13,535 nucleotides of DNA, taken from assembly GCA_052386975.1 (NCBI GenBank), contig JBQTJQ010000213.1, positions 1 through 13,535 on the forward strand. The letters are read 5' to 3'. The notes beneath the pieces were generated by a model. It worked only from the letters and a program-made list of their open reading frames with translations, ran no database searches and was not told the DNA's origin. Position numbers and translations under genes: made by a program. This DNA is from JACPFV01 sp052386975 (lineage in GTDB: Bacteria; Pseudomonadota; Gammaproteobacteria; Nevskiales; Nevskiaceae). Shown here one piece after another: positions 1 to 7,210 of this stretch; positions within the stretch are counted from its first letter, which is position 1, and every line of letters starts with the position of its first letter.

Positions 1-1
1 G

Positions 2-238
2 GCGTTGTCGCGCCAGGCCGGCGCGACGCTGCGCCTCGTGATAGAGCCCGCGCCGGGCGCGCAATCGCCGGCGCGGCATGATGAGCAGCGCGACGCCGAG
101 CGCCAGCGTGCCGCTGAGCAGGCGATCGACGCCGACCCGGCGGTGCGGGCGCTGAAGGAGAAGTTCGGCGCCACGGTGCGTGCCGGATCGGTCCAGCCAA
201 CGGTTCAGGGTGGCAACGGCAACGGAGCAGGCAAATGA
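2..238 (+). CDS. dnaX: DNA polymerase III subunit gamma/tau, C-terminal end (5' partial)
   Basis: This is the last 78 codons of a gene that begins before the window; the frame is open from base 2 to the TGA at 236-238. The peptide ends with a segment of the form DPAVRALKEKFGATVRAGSVQP, which I recognise as the usual C-terminus of DnaX tau (the tail that contacts the polymerase alpha subunit). It is preceded by a charged, Ala/Arg-rich stretch. Tau organises the replisome by joining polymerase cores to the clamp loader. The ATPase domain and any programmed frameshift site lie outside the window. The stop overlaps the next start as ATGA (235-238), which implies translational coupling to ebfC. 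The identification rests on this short tail plus the strongly conserved dnaX-ebfC-recR order. Confidence 0.85.
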   Translation, partial: ALSRQAGATLRLVIEPAPGAQSPARHDEQRDAERQRAAEQAIDADPAVRALKEKFGATVRAGSVQPTVQGGNGNGAGK

Positions 239-567
239 AAGGCGGCCAGATGGGCCTGGGCAACCTGATGCGCCAGGCGCAGCAAGTGCAGGAAAACATG
301 CGCCGGCTGCAGGACGAGCTGGCCAAGGCCGAGGTCACCGGCGAGGCCGGCGCCGGCATGGTGAAGGTCACGCTGACCGGCAAGCACCAGGCACGCCGCG
401 TGCAGATCGATCCGGCCGCGCTGAAAGAGGACCAGGAGTTCCTCGAGGACCTGGTGGCCGCCGCCATCAACGACGCGGCGCAGAAGGTCGAAGCGCTGTC
501 GGCGGAGAAGATGCGCGCCGCGACCGGCGGGCTGAACCTGCCGCCGGGGCTGAATCTCGGCTTGTGA
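235..567 (+). CDS. ebfC: YbaB/EbfC family nucleoid-associated DNA-binding protein
   Basis: A 110-residue protein of normal length for the family. It has an N-terminal Gly/Met/Gln-rich segment (GNLMRQAQQVQENMRRLQDELAKAEVTGEAGAGMVKVTLTG is visible across residues about 8-45 as helix then strand), a central beta region with the conserved basic patch, and a C-terminal helix ending in an LPPGLNLGL tail. EbfC/YbaB proteins form dimers that bind DNA and are associated with the nucleoid. The gene sits between dnaX and recR in many bacteria, as here. The ATG overlaps the dnaX stop by 4 bases, so no separate ribosome binding site is needed. The stop is followed 15 bases later by the recR start. A role in recombination or replication is inferred only from this gene order. 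Confidence 0.95.
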   Translation: MKGGQMGLGNLMRQAQQVQENMRRLQDELAKAEVTGEAGAGMVKVTLTGKHQARRVQIDPAALKEDQEFLEDLVAAAINDAAQKVEALSAEKMRAATGGLNLPPGLNLGL

Positions 568-582
568 CCGGGGGCCTGTGAC

Positions 583-1182
583 TTGACGGCCTATTCGCCG
601 CGACTGACACGGCTGATCGACGCGCTGCGACGGTTGCCGGGCGTCGGCCCCAAGTCGGCGCAGCGCATGGCCTTCCACCTGCTCGAACGCGACCGCCAGG
701 GCGCGGAGTTCCTGCGCGGGGCACTCGGCGAAGCCGTGGCCGGCATCGCGCATTGCCCGAGTTGCCGGATGTTCTTCGAGGACGGCCAGTGCCGCTACTG
801 CACGGAGTCGCGCAGCGCGGCCGGGCAGGTGTGCGTGGTCGAGAGCCCGGCCGACCTGGTCGCGATCGAGACGGCGACGCCGTATCGCGGACGCTATTTC
901 GTGCTGATGGGCCGCCTGTCGCCGATCGACGGCATCGGCCCGGCGGAGCTGGGGTTCGAGTTGCTCGGCAAGCAGCTTGCCGCGGGTGGGGTCAGGGAAC
1001 TGATCATCGCAACCAACCCGAGCGTCGAGGGCGAGGCCACCGCGTACTACCTGGCCGAGATGGCGCGCGGTGCCGGGGTGAAGGTCACGCGCATCGCGCA
1101 CGGCGTGCCGATGGGCGGCGAGCTCGAATACGTGGACGGCGGCACGCTGTCGCACGCGTTTTCCGGCCGGACGCCGGTGTGA
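583..1182 (+). CDS. recR: Recombination mediator protein RecR
   Basis: A 199-residue protein of typical RecR length. It has a helix-hairpin-helix near residues 10-35 (LRRLPGVGPKSAQRMAFHLL), a C4 zinc finger with Cys58, Cys61, Cys70 and Cys73, and a Toprim domain from about residue 80 to 175 (starts CVVESPADLVAIE). The characteristic segment IIATNPSVEGEATAYYLA lies in the Toprim domain. RecR works with RecO (and RecF) to load RecA on gapped DNA coated with single-strand binding protein. The start is TTG at 583. The same frame is closed by the TGA at 565-567 and no ATG or GTG lies between, so TTG is the only plausible initiator upstream of the conserved N-terminus. A G-rich run (570-574) is the only weak ribosome binding site candidate. 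Last gene of the dnaX-ebfC-recR operon. Confidence 0.96.
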   Translation: MTAYSPRLTRLIDALRRLPGVGPKSAQRMAFHLLERDRQGAEFLRGALGEAVAGIAHCPSCRMFFEDGQCRYCTESRSAAGQVCVVESPADLVAIETATPYRGRYFVLMGRLSPIDGIGPAELGFELLGKQLAAGGVRELIIATNPSVEGEATAYYLAEMARGAGVKVTRIAHGVPMGGELEYVDGGTLSHAFSGRTPV

Positions 1183-1184
1183 TC

Positions 1185-1209
1185 TTCAAAGGTGTCTGAC
1201 ACCTTTGAA
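1185..1209. repeat. 25-nt palindrome between convergent recR and PCD genes (possible REP-like element or bidirectional terminator)
   Basis: Two 12-base arms, TTCAAAGGTGTC (1185-1196) and GACACCTTTGAA (1198-1209), are perfect reverse complements around a single central T. The element lies 2 bases after the recR stop and 10 bases before the stop of the convergent minus-strand gene. TTTGAAC is repeated directly at 1204-1210 and 1212-1218. The position suits transcription termination in both directions, although no long T tract follows. The GGTGTC/GACACC core flanked by A/T resembles, from memory, dispersed palindromes linked to REP-associated Y1 transposases. No such transposase is in the window, so that link is an inference. 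Confidence 0.8.
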
Positions 1210-1219
1210 CTTTTGAACT

Positions 1220-1558
1220 TTAGACCTTCAGTAGCGCGTCGACCTTCGCCGCGCAGATGAAATCGTTCTCCGACAAACCGTTGATCGCGTGCGTCCAGAA
1301 CATGATCGCCGCGGCCTTGTAGCCGAACGTGATATCGGGGTGATGGTCCTCGTTGTGCGCGATCCAGGCCCCGGCGTTGACGAAGGCCGTGGTGCGGAAG
1401 TAGTTCTTGAACTCGAAGGTGCCGTGGATCTGCTTGCCGTCGGCGGACAGTTTCCACTGCGAGCCGAGTTGCTTGAGCAGCTGTTCCGCGGCCGCGCGAT
1501 CGAGCGGCTTGGCGCCGCCTTCGCAGGGCACGCACTTCTTCTGGGATAGCTCGCTCAT
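1220..1558 (-). CDS. phhB: Pterin-4a-carbinolamine dehydratase
   Basis: A 112-residue protein of normal length for the family. It carries the signature EDHHPDI with His72, His73 and Pro74, and a later His90 in FWTHAINGLSENDF. These three histidines correspond to the catalytic set of the DCoH/PhhB family. The enzyme dehydrates 4a-hydroxytetrahydrobiopterin, returning the pterin cofactor of aromatic amino acid hydroxylases such as phenylalanine hydroxylase. No hydroxylase gene is in the window. The N-terminus has a CVPC motif (Cys9, Cys12), which many bacterial members share. The ATG at 1558 is preceded by GGAG with a 5-base gap, and only 10 bases separate it from the stop of the upstream PLP enzyme gene. 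It is therefore probably the last gene of the CBS-CGL transcript. The symbol is the Pseudomonas one and is used by family. Confidence 0.95.
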   Translation of the reverse strand: MSELSQKKCVPCEGGAKPLDRAAAEQLLKQLGSQWKLSADGKQIHGTFEFKNYFRTTAFVNAGAWIAHNEDHHPDITFGYKAAAIMFWTHAINGLSENDFICAAKVDALLKV

Positions 1559-1568
1559 ACGGTCTCCG

Positions 1569-2729
1569 TCACTCCAGGGCGTGTTTGAGGTCGGCCTTCA
1601 GGTCGTCCAGGTCCTCGACGCCGACCGACAGTCGGCACAGCGTATCGCTGATGCCGAGCGCGCGCCGCGCCTCGACCGGCACGCTGGCGTGGGTCATCAG
1701 GGCGGGATGGTCGACCAGGCTCTCCACGCCGCCGAGGCTCTCGGCCAGCGCGAACAGCTCGCAACGCTCGAGGAAGCGCCGCGCCTCCTCGAGGCCGCCC
1801 TGCAGCTCGATCGTGACCATGCCGCCGTAGCGGCCGTTCATCTGCCGCTTCGCCAGCGCGTGCTGCGGGTGCGCCGCCAGCCCCGGGTAGTGCACCAGCT
1901 TGACCTTGGGGTGCGCCTGCAGCCAGTGGGCGAGCTCGAGCCCGCTCTCGCAATGGCGCTGCATGCGCAACGCCAGCGTCTTGAGGCCGCGCAGCGCGAG
2001 GAAGGAATCGAACGGCCCGGCTACCGCGCCGACCGCGTTCTGCAGGTAGGCCATGCGCTCGGCCAGCGCGGCATTGGCGCCGGCCACGATGATGCCGCCG
2101 ACCATGTCGGAATGGCCGTTGAGGAACTTGGTCGCCGAGTGCATCACCAGGTCGAAGCCGTGCTCGAGCGGCCGCTGGATGTACGGACTGGCGAAGGTGT
2201 TGTCGACGCACGACAGGATGCCGTGCTTGCGCGCCATGCTGGCGATGGCCTCGAGGTCGGCCAGCTTGAGCATCGGGTTGGTCGGGGTTTCCACCCAGAT
2301 CAATTTCGTGGCCGGCGTGAGCGCGGCCTCGACCTTCTTCGGGTCACGCATGTCGACGTAGCTGACGCGCAGGCCGGCCGATCTCTCGCGCACGCGCGTC
2401 ATCAGACGGTAGGTGCCGCCGTACATGTCGTCGGAGGCGACCACGTGCGCGCCGGTGTCGAGCAGTTCGAGCACGGTCGCGGTGGCAGCCAGGCCCGAAG
2501 CAAATGCAAAACCTTGCGTGCCGTTCTCGAGGTCGGCAATGCAGCGCTCGTAGGCGAAGCGCGTCGGGTTCTGGCTGCGCGAGTACTCGAAGCCCTTGTG
2601 CACGCCGGGGCTATCCTGCACGTAAGTCGAGCTCTGCGAGATCGGCGGCATGATCGCGCCGGTAGCCGGGTCAGGGGCCTGGCCCGCATGGATGCAGCGG
2701 GTGCCGAAACCTTCAGGTTTGCCTTTCAT
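1569..2729 (-). CDS. Cys/Met-metabolism PLP enzyme, probably cystathionine gamma-lyase (or gamma-synthase)
   Basis: A 386-residue PLP-dependent enzyme of the Cys/Met metabolism family (fold type I). Visible marks are the N-terminal TRCIHAGQAPDPATGAIMPPI, the YSRSQNPTR substrate/cofactor segment (about residues 49-57), the FASGLAAT glycine loop, Asp176 in CVDNTFASP that contacts the PLP ring, and the PLP lysine Lys201 in SATKFLNGHSD. Family members include gamma-synthase, gamma-lyase, beta-lyase and O-succinylhomoserine sulfhydrylase, and sequence alone does not separate them cleanly. The cystathionine beta-synthase gene just upstream (19 bases between stop and start) makes gamma-lyase in reverse transsulfuration (cystathionine to cysteine, 2-oxobutyrate and ammonia) the best reading. 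The ATG at 2729 has only a weak ribosome binding site, so coupling to the upstream gene is plausible. Confidence 0.93.
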   Translation of the reverse strand: MKGKPEGFGTRCIHAGQAPDPATGAIMPPISQSSTYVQDSPGVHKGFEYSRSQNPTRFAYERCIADLENGTQGFAFASGLAATATVLELLDTGAHVVASDDMYGGTYRLMTRVRERSAGLRVSYVDMRDPKKVEAALTPATKLIWVETPTNPMLKLADLEAIASMARKHGILSCVDNTFASPYIQRPLEHGFDLVMHSATKFLNGHSDMVGGIIVAGANAALAERMAYLQNAVGAVAGPFDSFLALRGLKTLALRMQRHCESGLELAHWLQAHPKVKLVHYPGLAAHPQHALAKRQMNGRYGGMVTIELQGGLEEARRFLERCELFALAESLGGVESLVDHPALMTHASVPVEARRALGISDTLCRLSVGVEDLDDLKADLKHALE

Positions 2730-2748
2730 TCAACACTCAACATTATCT

Positions 2749-4119
<1,371 letters not shown>

Positions 4120-4123
4120 GTAC

Positions 4124-4141
4124 TGCGGCTCCGCATTTTTT
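4124..4141. promoter_or_regulatory. Short GC hairpin plus T6 overlapping the CBS ribosome binding site
   Basis: TGCGG (4124-4128) and CCGCA (4131-4135) pair around CT and are followed on the plus strand by six T (4136-4141). Read on the plus strand it looks like a tiny intrinsic terminator, although the loop is too tight for the innermost pair to form. Read on the minus strand it folds the GGAG ribosome binding site of the CBS gene into a small stem. It may be chance in a GC-rich 48-base divergent spacer. Confidence 0.3.
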
Positions 4142-4167
4142 GGCCGCGCGAGGATATCATCACGGGC

Positions 4168-4719
4168 ATGACGCCGAGCGCCACGAATCTGATCTGGATC
4201 GACCTCGAGATGACCGGGCTGGTCCCGGAGCAGCACCGCATCATCGAGATCGCCACCGTCGTCACCGACGCGAACCTCGAGGTGCTTGCGGAAGGCCCGG
4301 TGATCGCGATCCACCAGTCCGACGCCGAGCTCGCGGCGATGGACGAATGGAACACGCGCCAGCACGGCCAGTCCGGGCTGGCGCAGCGCGTGAAGGACAG
4401 CGCGGTGTCCGAGGCGCAGGCCGAGCAGCAGACGCTCGCGTTCCTGGCCCAGTGGGTGCCGGCCAACAAGTCGCCGATGTGCGGCAACTCGATCTGCCAG
4501 GACCGGCGCTTCCTGGCGCGCTGGATGCCGGCGCTGGAGCGCCACTTCCACTACCGCAACATGGACGTCAGCACGCTCAAGGAGCTGTGCCTGCGCTGGG
4601 CCCCCGGCATCGCCAAGGGCTTCACCAAGGAGTCGACGCACCTCGCGCTGGCCGACATCCGCGACTCGATCGCGGAGCTGCGGTACTACCGCGAACACTT
4701 CCTGAAACTGCCGGCCTGA
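4168..4719 (+). CDS. orn: Oligoribonuclease
   Basis: A 183-residue DEDDh 3'-5' exonuclease of normal Orn length. The acidic residues are visible as Asp12 and Glu14 (WIDLEMTGL), Asp112 (SICQDRRFL) and Asp163, with the general base His158 (THLALADIRDS). Orn degrades very short RNAs, including the pGpG made when c-di-GMP is broken down, and is essential in several gammaproteobacteria. The ATG at 4168 is followed by a short MTPSATNL leader and then the conserved motif. Upstream, AGGA at 4151-4154 is rather far from the start, and TATCAT at 4155-4160 could be a -10 box, which would leave almost no leader. The gene is divergent from CBS (48 bases between starts). It ends exactly one base before the stop codon of the convergent kinase gene, with no room for a terminator. 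Confidence 0.97.
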   Translation: MTPSATNLIWIDLEMTGLVPEQHRIIEIATVVTDANLEVLAEGPVIAIHQSDAELAAMDEWNTRQHGQSGLAQRVKDSAVSEAQAEQQTLAFLAQWVPANKSPMCGNSICQDRRFLARWMPALERHFHYRNMDVSTLKELCLRWAPGIAKGFTKESTHLALADIRDSIAELRYYREHFLKLPA

Positions 4720-6057
4720 TCACACCGCCGGGATCCTGAGCACCACGCGCGCCCCGCCGAGCGCGGCGGAGCGTTCCAGCACGATCTCGCCTTCGTAGGC
4801 CCGCAGGATCTCCGCGACGGCAGCGAGCCCCAGGCCCTGGCCCGGCACGCGGTCGTCGGCGCGCACCCCACGCTCGAGCAGGCGCTCCGGCTCGGACGGG
4901 AAGCCGGGGCCGTCGTCCTCGACCGCGAGCTCGAGCGCGGATCCGGAGCGGCCGGCGTGCAGCCGCACGCGCGTGCGCGCCCACTTGGCGGCGTTGTCCA
5001 GCGTGTTGCCGAGCAGTTCGTGCAAGTCGCCGGAGTCGACGCGCGACTGCAGGCGCAACGACACCTCGAGCTCGAACGCGAGCGACTTGTCGGCGTAGAC
5101 CTTCTTCAGGGCCGCGGCCAGCTTGGCGGCGACCGGCTGGACCGCGACCGGCTGGGCCAGCGCGCGCCGGCCGGCGGTGGCGGCGCGCGACAGCTGGTGG
5201 TCGGCGATCTGCTGCATGCGGCCGACCTGCTCGTCGAGCTGGCGCTGGGCGTCGCGCTCGAGCCGCGTGTCCGAGCTGAGGCCGCGCAGCACCGCCAGCG
5301 GCGTCTTCAGGCTGTGGGCAAGGTCGCCGAGCGCGTTGCGGTAGCGCTGCAGCTGGCTGCGCTCGTGGCGGATCATCGCGTTCAGCGCGCCCGCCAGCGG
5401 CGTCAGCTCCTGCGGGTAGGGCGCGTCGATCTGGCCCTGCGTGCCGGCCTCGATGCCGTTCAGCTCGCGGACCAGGCGGCGCATCGGCCGCAGGCCCCAG
5501 CGCAGCACCATCACCAGCGCGGCCAGCAGGCCCGCGGCGGCAGCGGCCAGCCACAGCCACAGCGTGCGCCGGAAGGTGCCGAGTTGCTCCTCGTAATCGC
5601 CGGGCTCTTCGAGTACCAGCATGGTGTAGCGCTGCGGGCGGCTGTCGACGGTCACGATCCAGCGCAGGCCGAACGACAGGGCGAAGCGCCCGGCGTCGCC
5701 GATGCGCTCGAGCTTCCACCGGCCGACTTCGGGCCCGATCACCAGCGGCAGCGCGCCGGCCTGGCTGGGCGAGCGCCACAGCACCTTGCCGGTCTCGTCG
5801 TACACCGCGGCCTCGAGGCCCGAGTCGGGCTGCATCAGCCGCGGTTCCGGCAGGTCGCCGTCGTTGAGCTCCAGCGTGCCGCGGTCGTTGGGCTCGGCCG
5901 CGCCGAGCAGCGCGTAGACGATGCCGCGCATGCGGTTCTGCTGGGCATCGAGCGCCGCGCGGCGGAACGAACTCTCGAGGCCGGCGCCGCACAGCCCGAC
6001 GAACGTGAGCAGCACCAGGGAGGCGGCCAGCAGCAGGCGGGTCTGCAGCGACATCAT
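4720..6057 (-). CDS. phoQ: PhoQ-like sensor histidine kinase
   Basis: A 445-residue membrane kinase. It has TM1 at about 6-26, a periplasmic domain at about 27-164, TM2 at about 165-187, then a HAMP-like linker. The dimerisation helix carries His248 in LGDLAHSLKTPLAVL. The ATPase domain has an N box (GNTLDNAAKWA, Asn351 and Asn355), a G1 box (DDGPGF, 381-386) and GQGLGLA (406-412). The H-box wording is that of PhoQ relatives. An acidic stretch, EEPGDYEEQ (about 150-158), sits just before TM2; in PhoQ an acidic surface senses divalent cations and peptides, and equating the two is inference. The partner is the regulator encoded just upstream. Tandem ATGs at 6057 and 6054 are the only starts, because TAG at 6084-6082 closes the frame. 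No Shine-Dalgarno sequence is visible, since the inverted repeat begins 8 bases upstream. Confidence 0.93.
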   Translation of the reverse strand: MMSLQTRLLLAASLVLLTFVGLCGAGLESSFRRAALDAQQNRMRGIVYALLGAAEPNDRGTLELNDGDLPEPRLMQPDSGLEAAVYDETGKVLWRSPSQAGALPLVIGPEVGRWKLERIGDAGRFALSFGLRWIVTVDSRPQRYTMLVLEEPGDYEEQLGTFRRTLWLWLAAAAAGLLAALVMVLRWGLRPMRRLVRELNGIEAGTQGQIDAPYPQELTPLAGALNAMIRHERSQLQRYRNALGDLAHSLKTPLAVLRGLSSDTRLERDAQRQLDEQVGRMQQIADHQLSRAATAGRRALAQPVAVQPVAAKLAAALKKVYADKSLAFELEVSLRLQSRVDSGDLHELLGNTLDNAAKWARTRVRLHAGRSGSALELAVEDDGPGFPSEPERLLERGVRADDRVPGQGLGLAAVAEILRAYEGEIVLERSAALGGARVVLRIPAV

Positions 6058-6065
6058 GGCCGGGG

Positions 6066-6147
6066 AAAAATGGGGACAGAACTATTTTTCGGTTGAGTTT
6101 TTGACCCGCTATGAGTCCAGGGGAAAAATAGTTCTGTCCCCATTTTT
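6066..6147. repeat. Inverted repeat: two perfect 25-nt arms around a 32-nt spacer, between regulator and kinase genes
   Basis: The left arm (6066-6090) and right arm (6123-6147) are exact reverse complements over 25 bases. Each arm has the form AAAAAT-N12-ATTTTT plus one end base, with GGGGACAGAACT in the middle of the left arm, so each arm can also fold on itself. The A/T-rich arms stand out from the GC-rich surroundings. The right arm supplies the last two bases of the regulator's TAA stop. The left arm ends 8 bases before the kinase ATG. The pairing of two inverted units resembles a REPIN/BIME. From memory, GGGGACAG motifs with A/T flanks accompany REP-associated Y1 transposases, but none is present here. 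Transcribed, it would form a very stable stem between the two coding regions. Confidence 0.92.
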
Positions 6148-6823
6148 ATGTGCGCGGCAGGGTCCAGCGATAGCCTTGGCCGCGCAGCGTTTCGATCGGG
6201 TGCAGTGACTCGTCAGGATCGAGCTTGGCGCGCAGGCGGCGCACGAACACCTCGATCACGTTGCTGTCGCGCTCCATGTCCTCGGCGTACAGGTGCTCGG
6301 TCAGCGTGGACTTGGAGACGACTCGCCCGGCGTGCAGCAGCAGGTACTCGAGCAGGCGGTATTCGTAGGCGGTGAGGTCGACCGGGCCGCCGTTCAGCGT
6401 CACGCGCTTGGCGGCGGTGTCGAGCACCACCGGGCCGGACTCCAGCGTCGACTTGGCCCAGCCGCCGGTCCGGCGCAGCAGCGCCCGCGCCCGCGCCATG
6501 AGCTCTTCCTTGTGGAAGGGCTTCACCACGTAGTCGTCGGCGCCGGCTTCCAGGCCGGCGACCTTGCTTTCCCAGCCGTCGCGCGCGGTCAGGATCAGGA
6601 TCGGGTAGGCACAGCCCTTCTTGCGGGCGCGCTTGACGATGTCGACGCCCGAGAGCTTCGGCAGGCCGAGGTCGACGATGGCGAGGTCGAGCGGGTACTC
6701 GGTGGCCATGTACAGGCCCTGCTCGCCGTCGCCCGCGCTGTCGACGACGAAGCCTTCGTCGGTGAAGTACTGGGCCACGAGGGCCCGCAGGTCGGGATCG
6801 TCCTCGATGACGAGGGCGCGCAT
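6146..6823 (-). CDS. phoP: PhoP-like OmpR-family response regulator
   Basis: A 225-residue regulator with an N-terminal receiver domain and a C-terminal winged-helix OmpR-type DNA-binding domain. The receiver shows the acidic pocket Glu7-Asp8-Asp9, phosphorylation site Asp51 in IVDLGLP, Thr79 and Lys101. The segment LTARDGWESKVAGLEAGADDYVVKPFHKEELMAR closely follows PhoP. The DNA-binding domain starts near residue 130, includes LTAYEYRLLEYLL and VIEVFVRRLRAKL, and ends with the typical RGQGYRW. Such regulators bind direct half-sites 11 bases apart, and a matching site lies upstream of the operon at 7814-7830. The ATG at 6823 is 4 bases after the stop of the PepSY-like gene, and the TAA stop runs into the inverted repeat. 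It is expected to be phosphorylated by the kinase encoded downstream. Confidence 0.95.
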   Translation of the reverse strand: MRALVIEDDPDLRALVAQYFTDEGFVVDSAGDGEQGLYMATEYPLDLAIVDLGLPKLSGVDIVKRARKKGCAYPILILTARDGWESKVAGLEAGADDYVVKPFHKEELMARARALLRRTGGWAKSTLESGPVVLDTAAKRVTLNGGPVDLTAYEYRLLEYLLLHAGRVVSKSTLTEHLYAEDMERDSNVIEVFVRRLRAKLDPDESLHPIETLRGQGYRWTLPRT

Positions 6824-6827
6824 GGAT

Positions 6828-7196
6828 TCAGTCCGGCTCGATGTGGTGCACGCGGACTTCGCCGTCCTTCAGCACCTTGACGCGGTAGCCCCGGCCATCG
6901 GGCTCGACCGACAGCACGCGCCCGCCGCCGTTGAGCCGCTGCGCGCGCCGCGCGGCCTCGGCCGTGCGGCCCTGGTTGTCGCGGCGATGGTCGCGCCACC
7001 CGTCGCGGAGCTCTTCGCGGTCCTGCCGCTCGTCGCGCTTGCGCTCCTCACGACGGTTCTGGCGCTCGTCGCGCCGCTCCTCGCGTTCGTCCCTGTTCTC
7101 CGGGGCCTGCTTCTGCTGGTCGCGCGAACGCGCGTCGGCGGGCCCGGACACCAGGCCGGCCGACACGAGTGCGCAAACCAGGAGCAGCCACCGCAT
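6828..7196 (-). CDS. Small exported, highly charged protein with PepSY-like C-terminus
   Basis: A 122-residue protein. Residues 1-22 look like a signal peptide (MRWLLLVCALVSAGLVSG then ADA before the mature RSRD). Residues about 23-76 are extraordinarily charged, made of repeating Arg/Asp/Glu/Gln such as RDEREERRDERQNRREE, and probably disordered or a single alpha-helix. Residues about 78-122 (RVLSVEPDGRGYRVKVLKDGEVRVHHIE) resemble the PepSY-type beta-hairpin fold often encoded next to PhoPQ-like genes. It lies 14 bases after the glycine-zipper gene and 4 bases before the regulator gene, all on the minus strand, so it belongs to the same operon. A periplasmic modulator of the kinase is a reasonable guess from context, nothing more. 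The start was chosen for the signal peptide; the longer open frame upstream only overlaps the preceding gene. Confidence 0.8.
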   Translation of the reverse strand: MRWLLLVCALVSAGLVSGPADARSRDQQKQAPENRDEREERRDERQNRREERKRDERQDREELRDGWRDHRRDNQGRTAEAARRAQRLNGGGRVLSVEPDGRGYRVKVLKDGEVRVHHIEPD

Positions 7197-7210
7197 CGGG
7201 TTAGTGTAGG

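Noticed and set aside
205..1155. 316-codon open frame on the minus strand opposite ebfC and recR
   Set aside because: It lies entirely antisense to two well-recognised genes. Its translation is a His/Arg/Ala/Leu-rich composition typical of shadow frames in GC-rich DNA, and no family is recognisable.
2730..2748. Riboswitch or attenuator in front of the PLP lyase gene
   Set aside because: Only 19 bases separate the two coding regions and no structure is visible; the spacer is too short for any known riboswitch.
4120..4698. 193-codon N-terminal extension of the CBS gene
   Set aside because: It runs antisense through orn and precedes the conserved CBS N-terminus. GTG at 4119 has a ribosome binding site and gives the family length.
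4622..5992. 456-codon minus-strand open frame overlapping the kinase gene in another frame
   Set aside because: Arg/Ala/Gly-rich translation without motifs; the kinase frame has all H, N and G boxes.
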